A DNA stretch of 64,000 bases, taken from an uncultured Kangiella sp. (GTDB lineage: Bacteria; Pseudomonadota; Gammaproteobacteria; Enterobacterales; Kangiellaceae). The notes under the pieces were generated by a model. The model searched no databases. It was not told the origin of the DNA and saw nothing but the letters and a program-made list of their open reading frames with translations. The position numbers were made by a program, and so were the translations under genes. Each line of letters starts with the position of its first letter. Within the stretch, counting starts at the first letter, position 1. Location of the stretch: positions 1 to 64,000 of the forward strand of contig CATNCP010000001.1 of NCBI GenBank assembly GCA_950096615.1. Direction: 5' to 3'. Positions 38,219 to 46,356 of this stretch are shown piece after piece.

Positions 38219-39049
38219 TTAATTAATCAAACGTAAACTAAAGCGAAGAGTATTTGCTAACGCCATCAACTCACCTGCTACGTTGTCAATATCGCGGCTC
38301 GAACGCCATACGTCTGGAATATCTATGCCTCTAGCAGCCTCAACCAGTTGTTTGAACTCATTCAACTTGCTGCTGGCTTGCACATAATTTTGCAGAGTAA
38401 TTGACTGTTGAACTTCTGTTAACTTTGAATTAAGAGAAGTGTATGTCGCTGAAGACATTTCCGAAGAAAAGCCGCTTAAGGTTGAGCTTAAGTTATTCAT
38501 CTTAGTGTTCACAACTGTAGTCGGTAACCTAAGATCTGCCAAAATCAAGAACTGCGAGAATTTTCCGGTGGTACCACGAGCACGATAGCTGCCCGAGCCC
38601 ATAGTCATAGTAATATCTTTAAACTGACCACCCAATGGTGCTTTGAACAACCTTAGTGGTGTACCAGCGGTATACTCTAGGTTATGAGTATGAATATCAA
38701 CCGTAACTAATCCTTCAAACGATAAGCCTTGGCCTGAAGGCGGCTCAACGGTAATTAGCATTGGAAATGCCGACAGAAGATTGGTATCAAGACTTGATGG
38801 TAAGCGATTTAGGATATTGAGATTAGTAATATCAATAACTTCAGCAGTTAACCCTATACTGTTTTCATTTAAACCAATGGCATTCTCAAAACTGATGGTA
38901 AAATCGGCTTCGATGCCCCCAGCCAGTTCAATAACTGCTTCAACTTTCTTCCCTCCATTGACGGTTAATTCAACCGGTGAACTATGCGCACTCATAAAAA
39001 TACCGCACGAAACAATGGTAACCGCTAAGCGGCTAAGGAAATTTGACAT
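38219..39049 (-). CDS. Exported protein, possibly DUF6689-like
   Basis: The 276-aa protein has a signal peptide (LAVTIVSCGIFMSAHSSPVE). A beta-rich N-terminal half (VEAVIELAGGIEADFTISFE; GLVTVDIHTHNLEYTAGTPL) precedes an alpha-helical C-terminal third rich in Ser/Thr/Leu. I tentatively link it to the DUF6689 family; function unknown. GGAGGT stands before the ATG. It is the first gene of the run that continues into FHA-GAF, the Ser/Thr kinase and the two-component pair, so a periplasmic partner of the kinase TPR region is a reasonable guess. Confidence 0.65.
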   Translation of the reverse strand: MSNFLSRLAVTIVSCGIFMSAHSSPVELTVNGGKKVEAVIELAGGIEADFTISFENAIGLNENSIGLTAEVIDITNLNILNRLPSSLDTNLLSAFPMLITVEPPSGQGLSFEGLVTVDIHTHNLEYTAGTPLRLFKAPLGGQFKDITMTMGSGSYRARGTTGKFSQFLILADLRLPTTVVNTKMNNLSSTLSGFSSEMSSATYTSLNSKLTEVQQSITLQNYVQASSKLNEFKQLVEAARGIDIPDVWRSSRDIDNVAGELMALANTLRFSLRLIN

Positions 39050-39180
39050 TATGGACCTCCAGTGAGCTAAAAGCGCTCTTTACTACTCAACAAAACATTA
39101 CTTTTAGTAATAAAGAACATGTCATCAAAATACTTTTTTTTAACTCTTATTGCAACAAGTTCTTACTCTTTAAAACGAAC

Positions 39181-39210
39181 AGTAAAGCAGGGGCTATCCC
39201 CTGCTTTACT
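39181..39210 (-). terminator. Strong hairpin after S8 copy 2, containing GGGG-N4-CCCC
   Basis: A perfect 13-base-pair stem AGTAAAGCAGGGG/CCCCTGCTTTACT with a four-base loop lies right after the stop codon of S8 copy 2. The minus-strand tail is GTTCGTTTT, a weak U-run. The top of the stem matches the GGGG-N4-CCCC form of the motifs upstream of the protease genes, and it lies about 140 bases before the signalling operon, so a second role as operator cannot be excluded. Confidence 0.7.
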
Positions 39211-39225
39211 TTGTATAACAATAGC

Positions 39226-41691
39226 TTATTGGTAATAGCTATCGTAAGTTCTAGCTATGATTACTGCATACTCACCACGAGTAATTGTGTTTGATGGGTT
39301 AAAACGAGCAACCAAGGTTGGTTGTAAGTCAAATGGACCTTGTTCTACGTCAAACTCAACATTCAATAGTGATAGGTTTAAGGCAGCTTGTACGTGTCCA
39401 CGTAACTCAGCTGGTATAGAGTCTTGGTCGACAACAGTGATAGCCTGGCCATTATACTGAACGGTAATATCACCCGTATACTGCTCTGCTTCTGCTTGTA
39501 AGCCTAGAGTTTGTACTAATGAGTAAGCTAAATCCGCACGATTAACCGTAGCACTAACATCAAACTCTGAACCAGCAGTTCTGACCACAGCGTCTTGCGT
39601 TCTCTGAGCATCTTTAAGAGCTCCCGCTGGCGCGCTCACAGCTTCTGCGAAAGCCGCATCACTACCCGTTACATCAGTAAAGTTGATGCTTGGCTGGTTT
39701 AATAAGTCACGGTATTGTCTCACCGCAGCGCCCATCACTAAGTACTTCGACAAGTCACCCTTATTCAGGTCAGCGTCCGGCAAGTAGTTACCGCTAGCAT
39801 TTCCATCAACCAGGCGCTCACTGACTGCAAACTCAATAGCGCCCTTAGCTGGGTGACCGTTGATATCGTTTAGGCCTTCATAGCCACCAGACTCAATCAA
39901 TGTTATCTCACCAGAAATGATTTCAGGAACACCTGGGCCGTTAGTAATGCCGAGCGGATCAGGCTCTACACCTGAAAGCGAAGTCATACCATAACCTTCG
40001 ATACTCCAGATTCCTTGTTGGCCAGGAGCTGAAACACGCATAGCAGTGTCTAATACTGGTAGTGTTAAGTTACCGAAATACTCGGTACCGTCTGGTGCCG
40101 TTAGTTTTAGCTTGGTTGTATTTGCTAAATTTTCAGCTGATGCAGAAACAAAGGCCACATCGTTACCCACATAAAACTCATACTCATCAGGATTACCCAC
40201 AGGGATGTAGTTAACCGTGAATGGAATCGGCTCATCTGAAGGGATTAAAATTGCGTTAGCATTAAATTCATTAAGGTTGTTAACCGTAACGTCATAATCA
40301 GTGTCAAAGCTCAAAGCCGCAGCCACTGCTGCTTCCGCGTTAACGTAACCGCCACCAACTTCCCAAGTTTCATAACCTGGCATGTTTGTGGCTGTTTCCA
40401 TCATTAATTGTTTAATTTCTATTGGCGTCAAGTTTGGATTCGCTTCCAACATAACGGCAGCGATACCCGCAACGTGTGGCGTCGCCATTGAGGTACCAGA
40501 AATCATGGTGTAGTAAGGAAGATACTCAGCTTCGATAGCGTCCACATCATCTGCGCCGCCGTTTGAAACTACGTTAGTTTTAGCGCGTGTTGAAATAATA
40601 TCGACACCTGGAGCGACGATAGAAACTTCATTTTTATAAGTCCACTCTTCGCCATCAGGCATAGTGAAAGTACCCTCTTCACCTTTTTTACCACGTGAAG
40701 AGAAGTCAATCAGAGTGCCGCTCTTTGTACCAGCACCAACCGACATGCCCCAAGGGATTTGAGAATATGGGTTGTTAGTATCTTCACCTGGACCAGAGTT
40801 ACCAGCAGCGAACACCGACAACATGCCTTGCTTGTAAGCAATGTAAGATGACACTGAAATTGGGCCATCCGGCTCATACTTACCGCTTGAACCCCACGAG
40901 TTACTCATGATGCGGATTGGGCTGTTGAAATCATATAGGTGAGTCAAAGCGTAATCATAGCCGCCTAGTGCGTCTAAGATCGATAGGCCTGCGCCTGAAC
41001 CATAACCAACCAGATCCGCGTCTGGCGCTGCTCCTTTATGTTTACCATCAGAGTGCGCCCCTGTACCTGCAACCGTACCTGCACAGTGAGTACCGTGACC
41101 AACATTAAGGTCAGTATTCAGCTGATCTTCAATCCAAGTACCGCGTACTGGTGTTAAAGTTAACGCTTGCGCGTGAGTGATGGCTTGAACGTTTTGCACG
41201 ACTTTAGTCCCAAACTCTAAGTCATCGAGAGTCGCATCGATACCAGAGTCGTTGACCATAATCGTTACGCCTTTACCAGTGTACGTTGTTCCGTTCAATG
41301 CTCTGAACTCATCATTTTGCACACGGTCAACACCTGTAATGACTCGTGACTCAGCGTTAAAATACTCTAAGCTACGATTAGCAAACACAGAACGAACGCC
41401 ATCTAGTTGAGCAATTGCCTGGATTTGTGCAGGCGTCGCTTGAACACCGACGATAGGTAGTGATTGGAATTGCACGCCTTCGCTAAGGCCAAGGTTTAAT
41501 AATTGTTGCATTTGGCTACTGTTAACTTTGTCCATTTGATCGAAAGTTACAACGGCCATAACTGAATCGGTAGGATTTAAATTCGAAAGGTTTTGTTGAA
41601 GATGACTACCAATAACGGCGTCAGCTGCAGCATTAAGACTAAAACCTGCTAACGCAGCAGATAAAGCCAATTTTGATAAAGATTTATTCAT
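39226..41691 (-). CDS. Secreted S8 subtilisin-like protease with SLH-like C-terminal repeats (copy 2)
   Basis: The track start (41706) is a GTG; the ATG at 41691 follows GGAG by nine bases and gives 821 aa (MNKSLSKLALSAALAGFSLN signal). The triad, numbered from that start, is Asp148 (VNDSGIDATLDD), His199 (VGHGTHCAG) and Ser401 (ISGTSMATPH). The C-terminal third matches copy 1, including SLH-like GGYEGLNDINGHPAKGAIEFA and FNPSNTITRGEYAVIIARTY. Both copies share the odd phrase VEQGPFDLQPTLVARF or close to it before the last repeat. Probably exported and retained at the surface. Confidence 0.9.
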   Translation of the reverse strand: MNKSLSKLALSAALAGFSLNAAADAVIGSHLQQNLSNLNPTDSVMAVVTFDQMDKVNSSQMQQLLNLGLSEGVQFQSLPIVGVQATPAQIQAIAQLDGVRSVFANRSLEYFNAESRVITGVDRVQNDEFRALNGTTYTGKGVTIMVNDSGIDATLDDLEFGTKVVQNVQAITHAQALTLTPVRGTWIEDQLNTDLNVGHGTHCAGTVAGTGAHSDGKHKGAAPDADLVGYGSGAGLSILDALGGYDYALTHLYDFNSPIRIMSNSWGSSGKYEPDGPISVSSYIAYKQGMLSVFAAGNSGPGEDTNNPYSQIPWGMSVGAGTKSGTLIDFSSRGKKGEEGTFTMPDGEEWTYKNEVSIVAPGVDIISTRAKTNVVSNGGADDVDAIEAEYLPYYTMISGTSMATPHVAGIAAVMLEANPNLTPIEIKQLMMETATNMPGYETWEVGGGYVNAEAAVAAALSFDTDYDVTVNNLNEFNANAILIPSDEPIPFTVNYIPVGNPDEYEFYVGNDVAFVSASAENLANTTKLKLTAPDGTEYFGNLTLPVLDTAMRVSAPGQQGIWSIEGYGMTSLSGVEPDPLGITNGPGVPEIISGEITLIESGGYEGLNDINGHPAKGAIEFAVSERLVDGNASGNYLPDADLNKGDLSKYLVMGAAVRQYRDLLNQPSINFTDVTGSDAAFAEAVSAPAGALKDAQRTQDAVVRTAGSEFDVSATVNRADLAYSLVQTLGLQAEAEQYTGDITVQYNGQAITVVDQDSIPAELRGHVQAALNLSLLNVEFDVEQGPFDLQPTLVARFNPSNTITRGEYAVIIARTYDSYYQ

Positions 41692-41775
41692 AGTATCTAG
41701 CTCCACTTGGATTATCGATAGTTATCGTTGTTATTAATATTTATTATTTGACCTGAGAATAGATACATTTGGAAT

Positions 41776-41790
41776 GAGGGTTATCCCCTA
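41776..41790 (-). promoter_or_regulatory. GGGG-N4-CCC inverted motif, S8 copy 2
   Basis: On the minus strand this reads TAGGGGATAACCCTC, about 85 bases before the ATG at 41691. It is the least perfect of the three protease-promoter motifs; its TAGGGG half is identical to the others. Confidence 0.5.
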
Positions 41791-41837
41791 CACCAACGGC
41801 TCCATTTGCCCCAAAACCGTATAAAACGTGATCAACA

Positions 41838-41871
41838 TCACATAAAAAAGGGCCCGAAGGCCCTTTTGATT
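41838..41871 (-). terminator. Rho-independent terminator of S8 copy 3
   Basis: On the minus strand AAAAGGGCC-TTC-GGGCCCTTTTTT forms a GC-rich stem with a U-run. It lies a few bases downstream of the stop codon at 41883. Confidence 0.88.
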
Positions 41872-41882
41872 ACCGCTAAATG

Positions 41883-43946
41883 TTAGTTTTGTACCAACTT
41901 AGATAGGGTCGTATTGATACGGTAATTGGTTAAAACACTAGCGTATCCGTTAACACGAAGCGTGTAATAACCAGCTTCATTAGGAGAATAACCAATAACT
42001 TCAGGGTTACCCAAAGTCGCGCTCGAAGCAACCGACTCACCATTTGGATCAATCAGCTCATAATCCAAATCAGCAACACCTTCCCAGCTTAGGTCAGACT
42101 CTATAAAAGCGACTGAGTCATCAGCAAAGAAACGGAAGTCTTGAGTCTGAACGTTTTCAGCTGATGGGCCAATCGTCCCTTCAACATAAAACTCTTCTGT
42201 CACCACAGACATGCCGTTATCGATTAACTGACCGTCAACTTTCAACGCATCAAGGTTAATTTTGCCTTCAACATGACGTAACTCTACAGAGTGAATGTCT
42301 TGCGCTGATAAATCACGAACGGCAAAGCTGCGTGTTTCTGGTGTTTGGCTGTAGAAATCAACGATTCCATAGCTGCGACCATCAACCAATAACTCACCAC
42401 GCCCGCCTTTATTGTTCGCTTGGTAAACGATTTGCATGCTCTCGCCCATGAAGTCGAACATCGCTTTAGAGCCACGCTTTTTAGTTTGCAGGAACGAACC
42501 GCCAAAGCTCTCGTTTGAGTTAACCAGTTTCCAGCGTGACGTATAGTCAATATTAGAATCTGACTGATCAATGTTGTTCCAAATACCTTGGCTTGACCAT
42601 GCCGTAGAACCGTTCATGAAATCTGCACGAACGCCTTGCGTATTACGTGCTAGCTCAACAGCAGCTTTAACGTTAACGTAACCATCACCTACTTGGTGGA
42701 AGCTGTAGCCAGGCATATCATCAGCAGATTCGCGGATAATGTCTTCAATCTGATCAGGAGACAAGTCTGGATTAACTTCTAATAACAATGCCGCAACGCC
42801 AGCAATAAATGGCGTAGCCATTGAAGTACCGCTCATACCTGCGTAATGAACGTGATACTCAGGATAGTCAGGCTCAAGTACTGGACCAAGCACTGGCAAC
42901 GGAGTATTGATTGCGCGGGTAGAGATAATATTAGAGCCTGGAGCAACTACGTCAATATGCTTGAACGTATCGTCTTCTACGCCACGGCTCGAGAAATCAG
43001 TGAGTTCTTTTTCAGGATTACCCGCACCAACATTAATCACCCATGGAGCAATCGCATAAGGGTTAATTGTGTCGTCGCCCGGGCCATCATTACCAGCTGC
43101 GAACGCAACAACCATACCTTTTTTGTAAGCTTCATAAGACGCTTGGTTAATCGGGTTATTTGGATCAAAAGCACCGCCGCCGCTTGCACCCCAGCTGTTT
43201 GTGATAATATCAATATCTAAACGCTCACGATTTGCGATTGCGTAGTCGAAACCACCGATTGAGAATAAAATTGAGATGGCTTCACCAGCACCTAAACCCA
43301 CGATATTAGCGTTTGGTGCGATACCATCATGATAGTTTGCACGACGTGTATCCATCGCTGAAGCAGCACCAGAGCCAGCAACCGTACCTGCTACGTGAGT
43401 ACCATGACCTGAGCTCGTATCCGTATTTGGAATACCTTCTAAGAAATAGTTACTACCGCCTAATAAGTCTAAATCGCCAAGGATTTTCACATTCTCAACA
43501 ACTTTAGAGCCCATTGGTAGATCTTGGTGAGTCGCATCAACACCTGAATCAAGAACCGCAACTGTTACGCCTTGACCAGTCACACCTTCAACGTCATGAA
43601 CATAATGACCGCCAGTAATTTCGCCAGAAGTATAGTTGTAATACTTAAGTGGCTTGTCGTAATAAATACTTTTTACGCGCTCATCGTTAGACAAATTCAT
43701 GATTTGCAGCTTATTAAGCGAGGCTCCAGCCATCGGCAAAGCCTGCATGCTCAAGTAAGGAGCATTCACTTGTAACATCACAGAATCTAAATCACTTCTG
43801 TCATGTGTCGTAATAATTACTTTTTTATTATCAAGCAGGTTTGGCAGCATTTGTTCTAGATCTGGGCCAATGATTGCGTCCGCTTGAGCACCCCCAGCTA
43901 ACGCCGTTAATACACAGGCAGAAAGCATTTTAAATTTAGTATTCAT
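41883..43946 (-). CDS. Secreted S8 subtilisin-like protease with beta-rich C-terminus (copy 3)
   Basis: The 687-aa protein has a signal peptide (MLSACVLTALAGGAQADA) and the triad Asp133 (VLDSGVDATH), His181 (SGHGTHVAG) and Ser374 (MSGTSMATPF). It lacks the SLH-like tail. Instead residues about 440-560 look like a carbohydrate-binding or jelly-roll domain (WSSQGIWNNIDQ; FDFMGESMQIVYQANNKGGR), and the end resembles a pre-peptidase C-terminal domain (SPNEAGYYTLRVNGYASVLT). AGGACC precedes the ATG. The catalytic half is clearly related to copies 1 and 2. It is monocistronic with its own terminator. Confidence 0.9.
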   Translation of the reverse strand: MNTKFKMLSACVLTALAGGAQADAIIGPDLEQMLPNLLDNKKVIITTHDRSDLDSVMLQVNAPYLSMQALPMAGASLNKLQIMNLSNDERVKSIYYDKPLKYYNYTSGEITGGHYVHDVEGVTGQGVTVAVLDSGVDATHQDLPMGSKVVENVKILGDLDLLGGSNYFLEGIPNTDTSSGHGTHVAGTVAGSGAASAMDTRRANYHDGIAPNANIVGLGAGEAISILFSIGGFDYAIANRERLDIDIITNSWGASGGGAFDPNNPINQASYEAYKKGMVVAFAAGNDGPGDDTINPYAIAPWVINVGAGNPEKELTDFSSRGVEDDTFKHIDVVAPGSNIISTRAINTPLPVLGPVLEPDYPEYHVHYAGMSGTSMATPFIAGVAALLLEVNPDLSPDQIEDIIRESADDMPGYSFHQVGDGYVNVKAAVELARNTQGVRADFMNGSTAWSSQGIWNNIDQSDSNIDYTSRWKLVNSNESFGGSFLQTKKRGSKAMFDFMGESMQIVYQANNKGGRGELLVDGRSYGIVDFYSQTPETRSFAVRDLSAQDIHSVELRHVEGKINLDALKVDGQLIDNGMSVVTEEFYVEGTIGPSAENVQTQDFRFFADDSVAFIESDLSWEGVADLDYELIDPNGESVASSATLGNPEVIGYSPNEAGYYTLRVNGYASVLTNYRINTTLSKLVQN

Positions 43947-44012
43947 AGTTTGGTCCTATCGTTATTTATTTAACGACAACCACTATGAACAAAGCATATA
44001 AAGAATTGTATT

Positions 44013-44026
44013 GGGGGAAACCCCTA
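44013..44026 (-). promoter_or_regulatory. GGGG-N4-CCCC inverted motif, S8 copy 3
   Basis: On the minus strand this reads TAGGGGTTTCCCCC, ending 67 bases before the start codon. The following CAATACAATTCTTTATATG includes a possible -10 box. The match to the copy 1 motif extends beyond the core (CTAGGGGTTT). Confidence 0.6.
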
Positions 44027-44072
44027 GATAAGAACGAGCATAGCACCTAGTTGTCTATGCTCTAATATGAAG

Positions 44073-44858
44073 CTAAACGTCAGATTTTGAAAACAAACGT
44101 TGGTAGTTTTGAGCCGTAATCTCGCAAAGCTCTTGATAAGTCATGCCGTGCAGATCGGCCACAAACTGCCCTACTTCTTTAACAAAGGCTGGCTGATTCG
44201 ACTTTCCACGATGTGGCACTGGGGCTAAATAAGGAGAGTCTGTTTCAATCAAGATACGATCCAGCGGCACTCGTCGACAAACTTCGCGTAATTCTTCAGC
44301 ATTTCTGAAGGTCACGATACCTGAGAACGAAATATAAAACCCAAGCTCCATGGCCGCTTCCGCCATTTCTAAGCTTTCGGTAAAGCAATGCAATACGCCG
44401 CCACACTTTTGCGCATTCTCTTCTTTTAATATTTGAATGGTATCTTCGCGAGCATCTCGTGTGTGAACAATGATTGGCAAATTAACTTGGTTGGCTGCCT
44501 GAATATGCTTACGGAAGCTTTCTTGCTGTAACTGATGATTTTCTGGTTCTTTGTTGTAAAAGTAATCTAGGCCAGTCTCACCAATCGCTACAACCTTGTC
44601 ATGTTTTGAATTTTCTACCAAGGCATCTACGTTTGTATCTTTCACACCATCATACAAAGGATGCACCCCGACCGAACAGGAAATATCATCATTCTGTTCA
44701 GCGATAGTAAGAACGTCTTTAAATCTGTCCAAAGTAATGCAAACACATAACATATGCTTGACACCCTGCTCACGAGCATGGGTCAGAGCACCGTCAAGCT
44801 TCCCATCAAACGGTTCTAAATCAAGGCGGTCTAAGTGGCAATGCGAATCGATCAGCAT
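44073..44858 (-). CDS. tatD: TatD-family metal-dependent DNase/hydrolase
   Basis: From ATG 44858 the 261-aa protein begins MLIDSHCHLDRLDLEPFDG with the metal-binding HxH; the track's 15 extra residues are not family-like. Other metal-ligand segments are AIGETGLDYFYNKEP, PIIVHTRDARED, GVLHCFTES and LIETDSPYLAP. TatD proteins are 3'-5' exonucleases or related hydrolases. Position downstream of pilZ and holB is the standard order in gammaproteobacteria. Confidence 0.92.
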   Translation of the reverse strand: MLIDSHCHLDRLDLEPFDGKLDGALTHAREQGVKHMLCVCITLDRFKDVLTIAEQNDDISCSVGVHPLYDGVKDTNVDALVENSKHDKVVAIGETGLDYFYNKEPENHQLQQESFRKHIQAANQVNLPIIVHTRDAREDTIQILKEENAQKCGGVLHCFTESLEMAEAAMELGFYISFSGIVTFRNAEELREVCRRVPLDRILIETDSPYLAPVPHRGKSNQPAFVKEVGQFVADLHGMTYQELCEITAQNYQRLFSKSDV

Positions 44859-44948
44859 AGATAAGAATATTAAGGCAAATGAATCAGCGGCGTAGAGTAA
44901 CATGAGAGCCCATAAATTGACATGGGCTCAATGATTTGAATATTGCGG

Positions 44949-45299
44949 CTACATAGTATGAGTAGGTTTATCAGACTCTAGTTTGCCCGCAAGAATGGTT
45001 TCAATGGTGTTCTTAGCTTTCCCTTTATCTTGATCGCTAAATTGAATACCAATACCGGCACGACGATTGCCCTGCGCACCGATAGGAGTCACCCACACCA
45101 CTTTGCCGGCAATGGGTAGCTTTTCAGGCTCATCCACTAAAGCTAGCAACATAAAGACTTCATCGCCTAAATCATATTGCTTGTTGGTTTGAATAAAAAG
45201 ACCGCCATTAACCACAAACGGCATATATGCTGCGTAGAGATCTTCTTTATCTTCTACGTGAATGGTTAAAATCCCCGGACCGGTTCTTTCAATTCTCAT
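44949..45299 (-). CDS. pilZ: PilZ-domain protein
   Basis: The 116-aa protein matches the small PilZ protein encoded next to holB (YAAYMPFVVNGGLFIQTNKQY, WVTPIGAQGNRRAGIGIQFS). In Pseudomonas and Xanthomonas this protein is needed for type IV pilus assembly, working with PilB and FimX. It lacks the N-terminal RxxxR motif for c-di-GMP binding, as the founding PilZ does. AAGGAA precedes the ATG. It lies between holB and tatD. Confidence 0.9.
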   Translation of the reverse strand: MRIERTGPGILTIHVEDKEDLYAAYMPFVVNGGLFIQTNKQYDLGDEVFMLLALVDEPEKLPIAGKVVWVTPIGAQGNRRAGIGIQFSDQDKGKAKNTIETILAGKLESDKPTHTM

Positions 45300-45333
45300 C
45301 TAAGAATTCCTTAAAAAGTAATGTAGCTTTAAG

Positions 45334-46356
45334 TTAGCTCGCTATGTTTTTGTATTTTATGGCAATTTGCGAGCTGTAAATTAAAAAACTTTGCCAAGAT
45401 GCCATTAGATTAGCTGGACTCTTGAGCTTAATCAACCGCTGTAATTCAATTATTTTAGTTAACAGTAGCATCACACCCTTAGGCGAAATAGCTTCAGCGA
45501 TAGGAGCTGTGGCGCCGAACTGAGCTTTAAGCTGGACATTTTCTTCGCCAGCTCCTTGCTGTATGTACAGCACATCATGAAACATTAACTGGCACCAAAA
45601 CACGCAATTCTCAAGTTCGCTCTGCCAACGCTCCGCAATATCCATCGGTGTTTGTTTAGCTTGAACAATATCAGAATAGTCGTAGATAAACTCACCGCTT
45701 TTAAAAGCTTCGCCTTCTTCAACAAAGCTTTCAACCTTATAAGGCGCGGTCGGAAATAGCTGAATCCCCGTTTCCATTTCTCGGCTAATAAAATCATGGC
45801 GCTGCTCAAGCCACTGGCGGGTCATGGCGCTATCATTCACGCCAACCTTTCGTAACTGGGCTCGACTTTTAATCGTCGCAGGAACGCCTTGTAACTGTTC
45901 TGCCTGAAGAATCAGCAGCGTGTTCGGCTGCGGCTCTTCGAGAGTTTTTAGTAGCGCATTGAAAGAGCTGGCATTCAGCGCATGCACATTGGTGATATTA
46001 GCAACTTTCCAGCCCGCCTGATGCGACGACTCCTGCATATGCTCAATTAACTCTCGAACCTGAGCCACTGAAATTTGAGTTTTACCTTCTTCTACTTCTA
46101 AATGATGATAATCAGGGTGACTCCCCGCTTTAAACAGCTGACAGCTCTTGCATTGACCACAAGCACCGGCGTGTTTATCTCCAGCACCACACAACATCCA
46201 TTGCGCCACAAAGGTTGAAAAAGCTTCTCTGCCAACCCCTTCTTCGCCGAGCATCAAGATAGAGTGCGGCAATTGTTCTTGTGCAAACTGCTTTGAAATT
46301 TGCTCGAATGGCTCCTTTTGCCAAGGCGTTAGGGCTTCGTCGGCGAATAAGCTCAT
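45334..46356 (-). CDS. holB: DNA polymerase III delta' subunit
   Basis: The 340-aa clamp-loader subunit has a degenerate P-loop (GEEGVGREAFS), the zinc-binding cysteines CGAGDKHAGACGQCKSCQLF and ALNASSFNALLKTLEEP. Delta' does not bind ATP but helps open the beta clamp. The ATG overlaps the tmk stop by four bases. Length is typical. Confidence 0.92.
   Translation of the reverse strand: MSLFADEALTPWQKEPFEQISKQFAQEQLPHSILMLGEEGVGREAFSTFVAQWMLCGAGDKHAGACGQCKSCQLFKAGSHPDYHHLEVEEGKTQISVAQVRELIEHMQESSHQAGWKVANITNVHALNASSFNALLKTLEEPQPNTLLILQAEQLQGVPATIKSRAQLRKVGVNDSAMTRQWLEQRHDFISREMETGIQLFPTAPYKVESFVEEGEAFKSGEFIYDYSDIVQAKQTPMDIAERWQSELENCVFWCQLMFHDVLYIQQGAGEENVQLKAQFGATAPIAEAISPKGVMLLLTKIIELQRLIKLKSPANLMASWQSFLIYSSQIAIKYKNIAS

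Noticed and set aside
42284-42571. ORFs inside or opposite the protease and kinase genes
   Set aside because: They overlap long conserved genes, have no family features and no ribosome binding sites, so they are shadows.
29879-43946. Reading the kinase-protease locus as an anti-phage defence system
   Set aside because: All three proteases carry export signals and no nuclease, nucleotide-signalling enzyme or toxin is encoded; the signals fit secretion control better.
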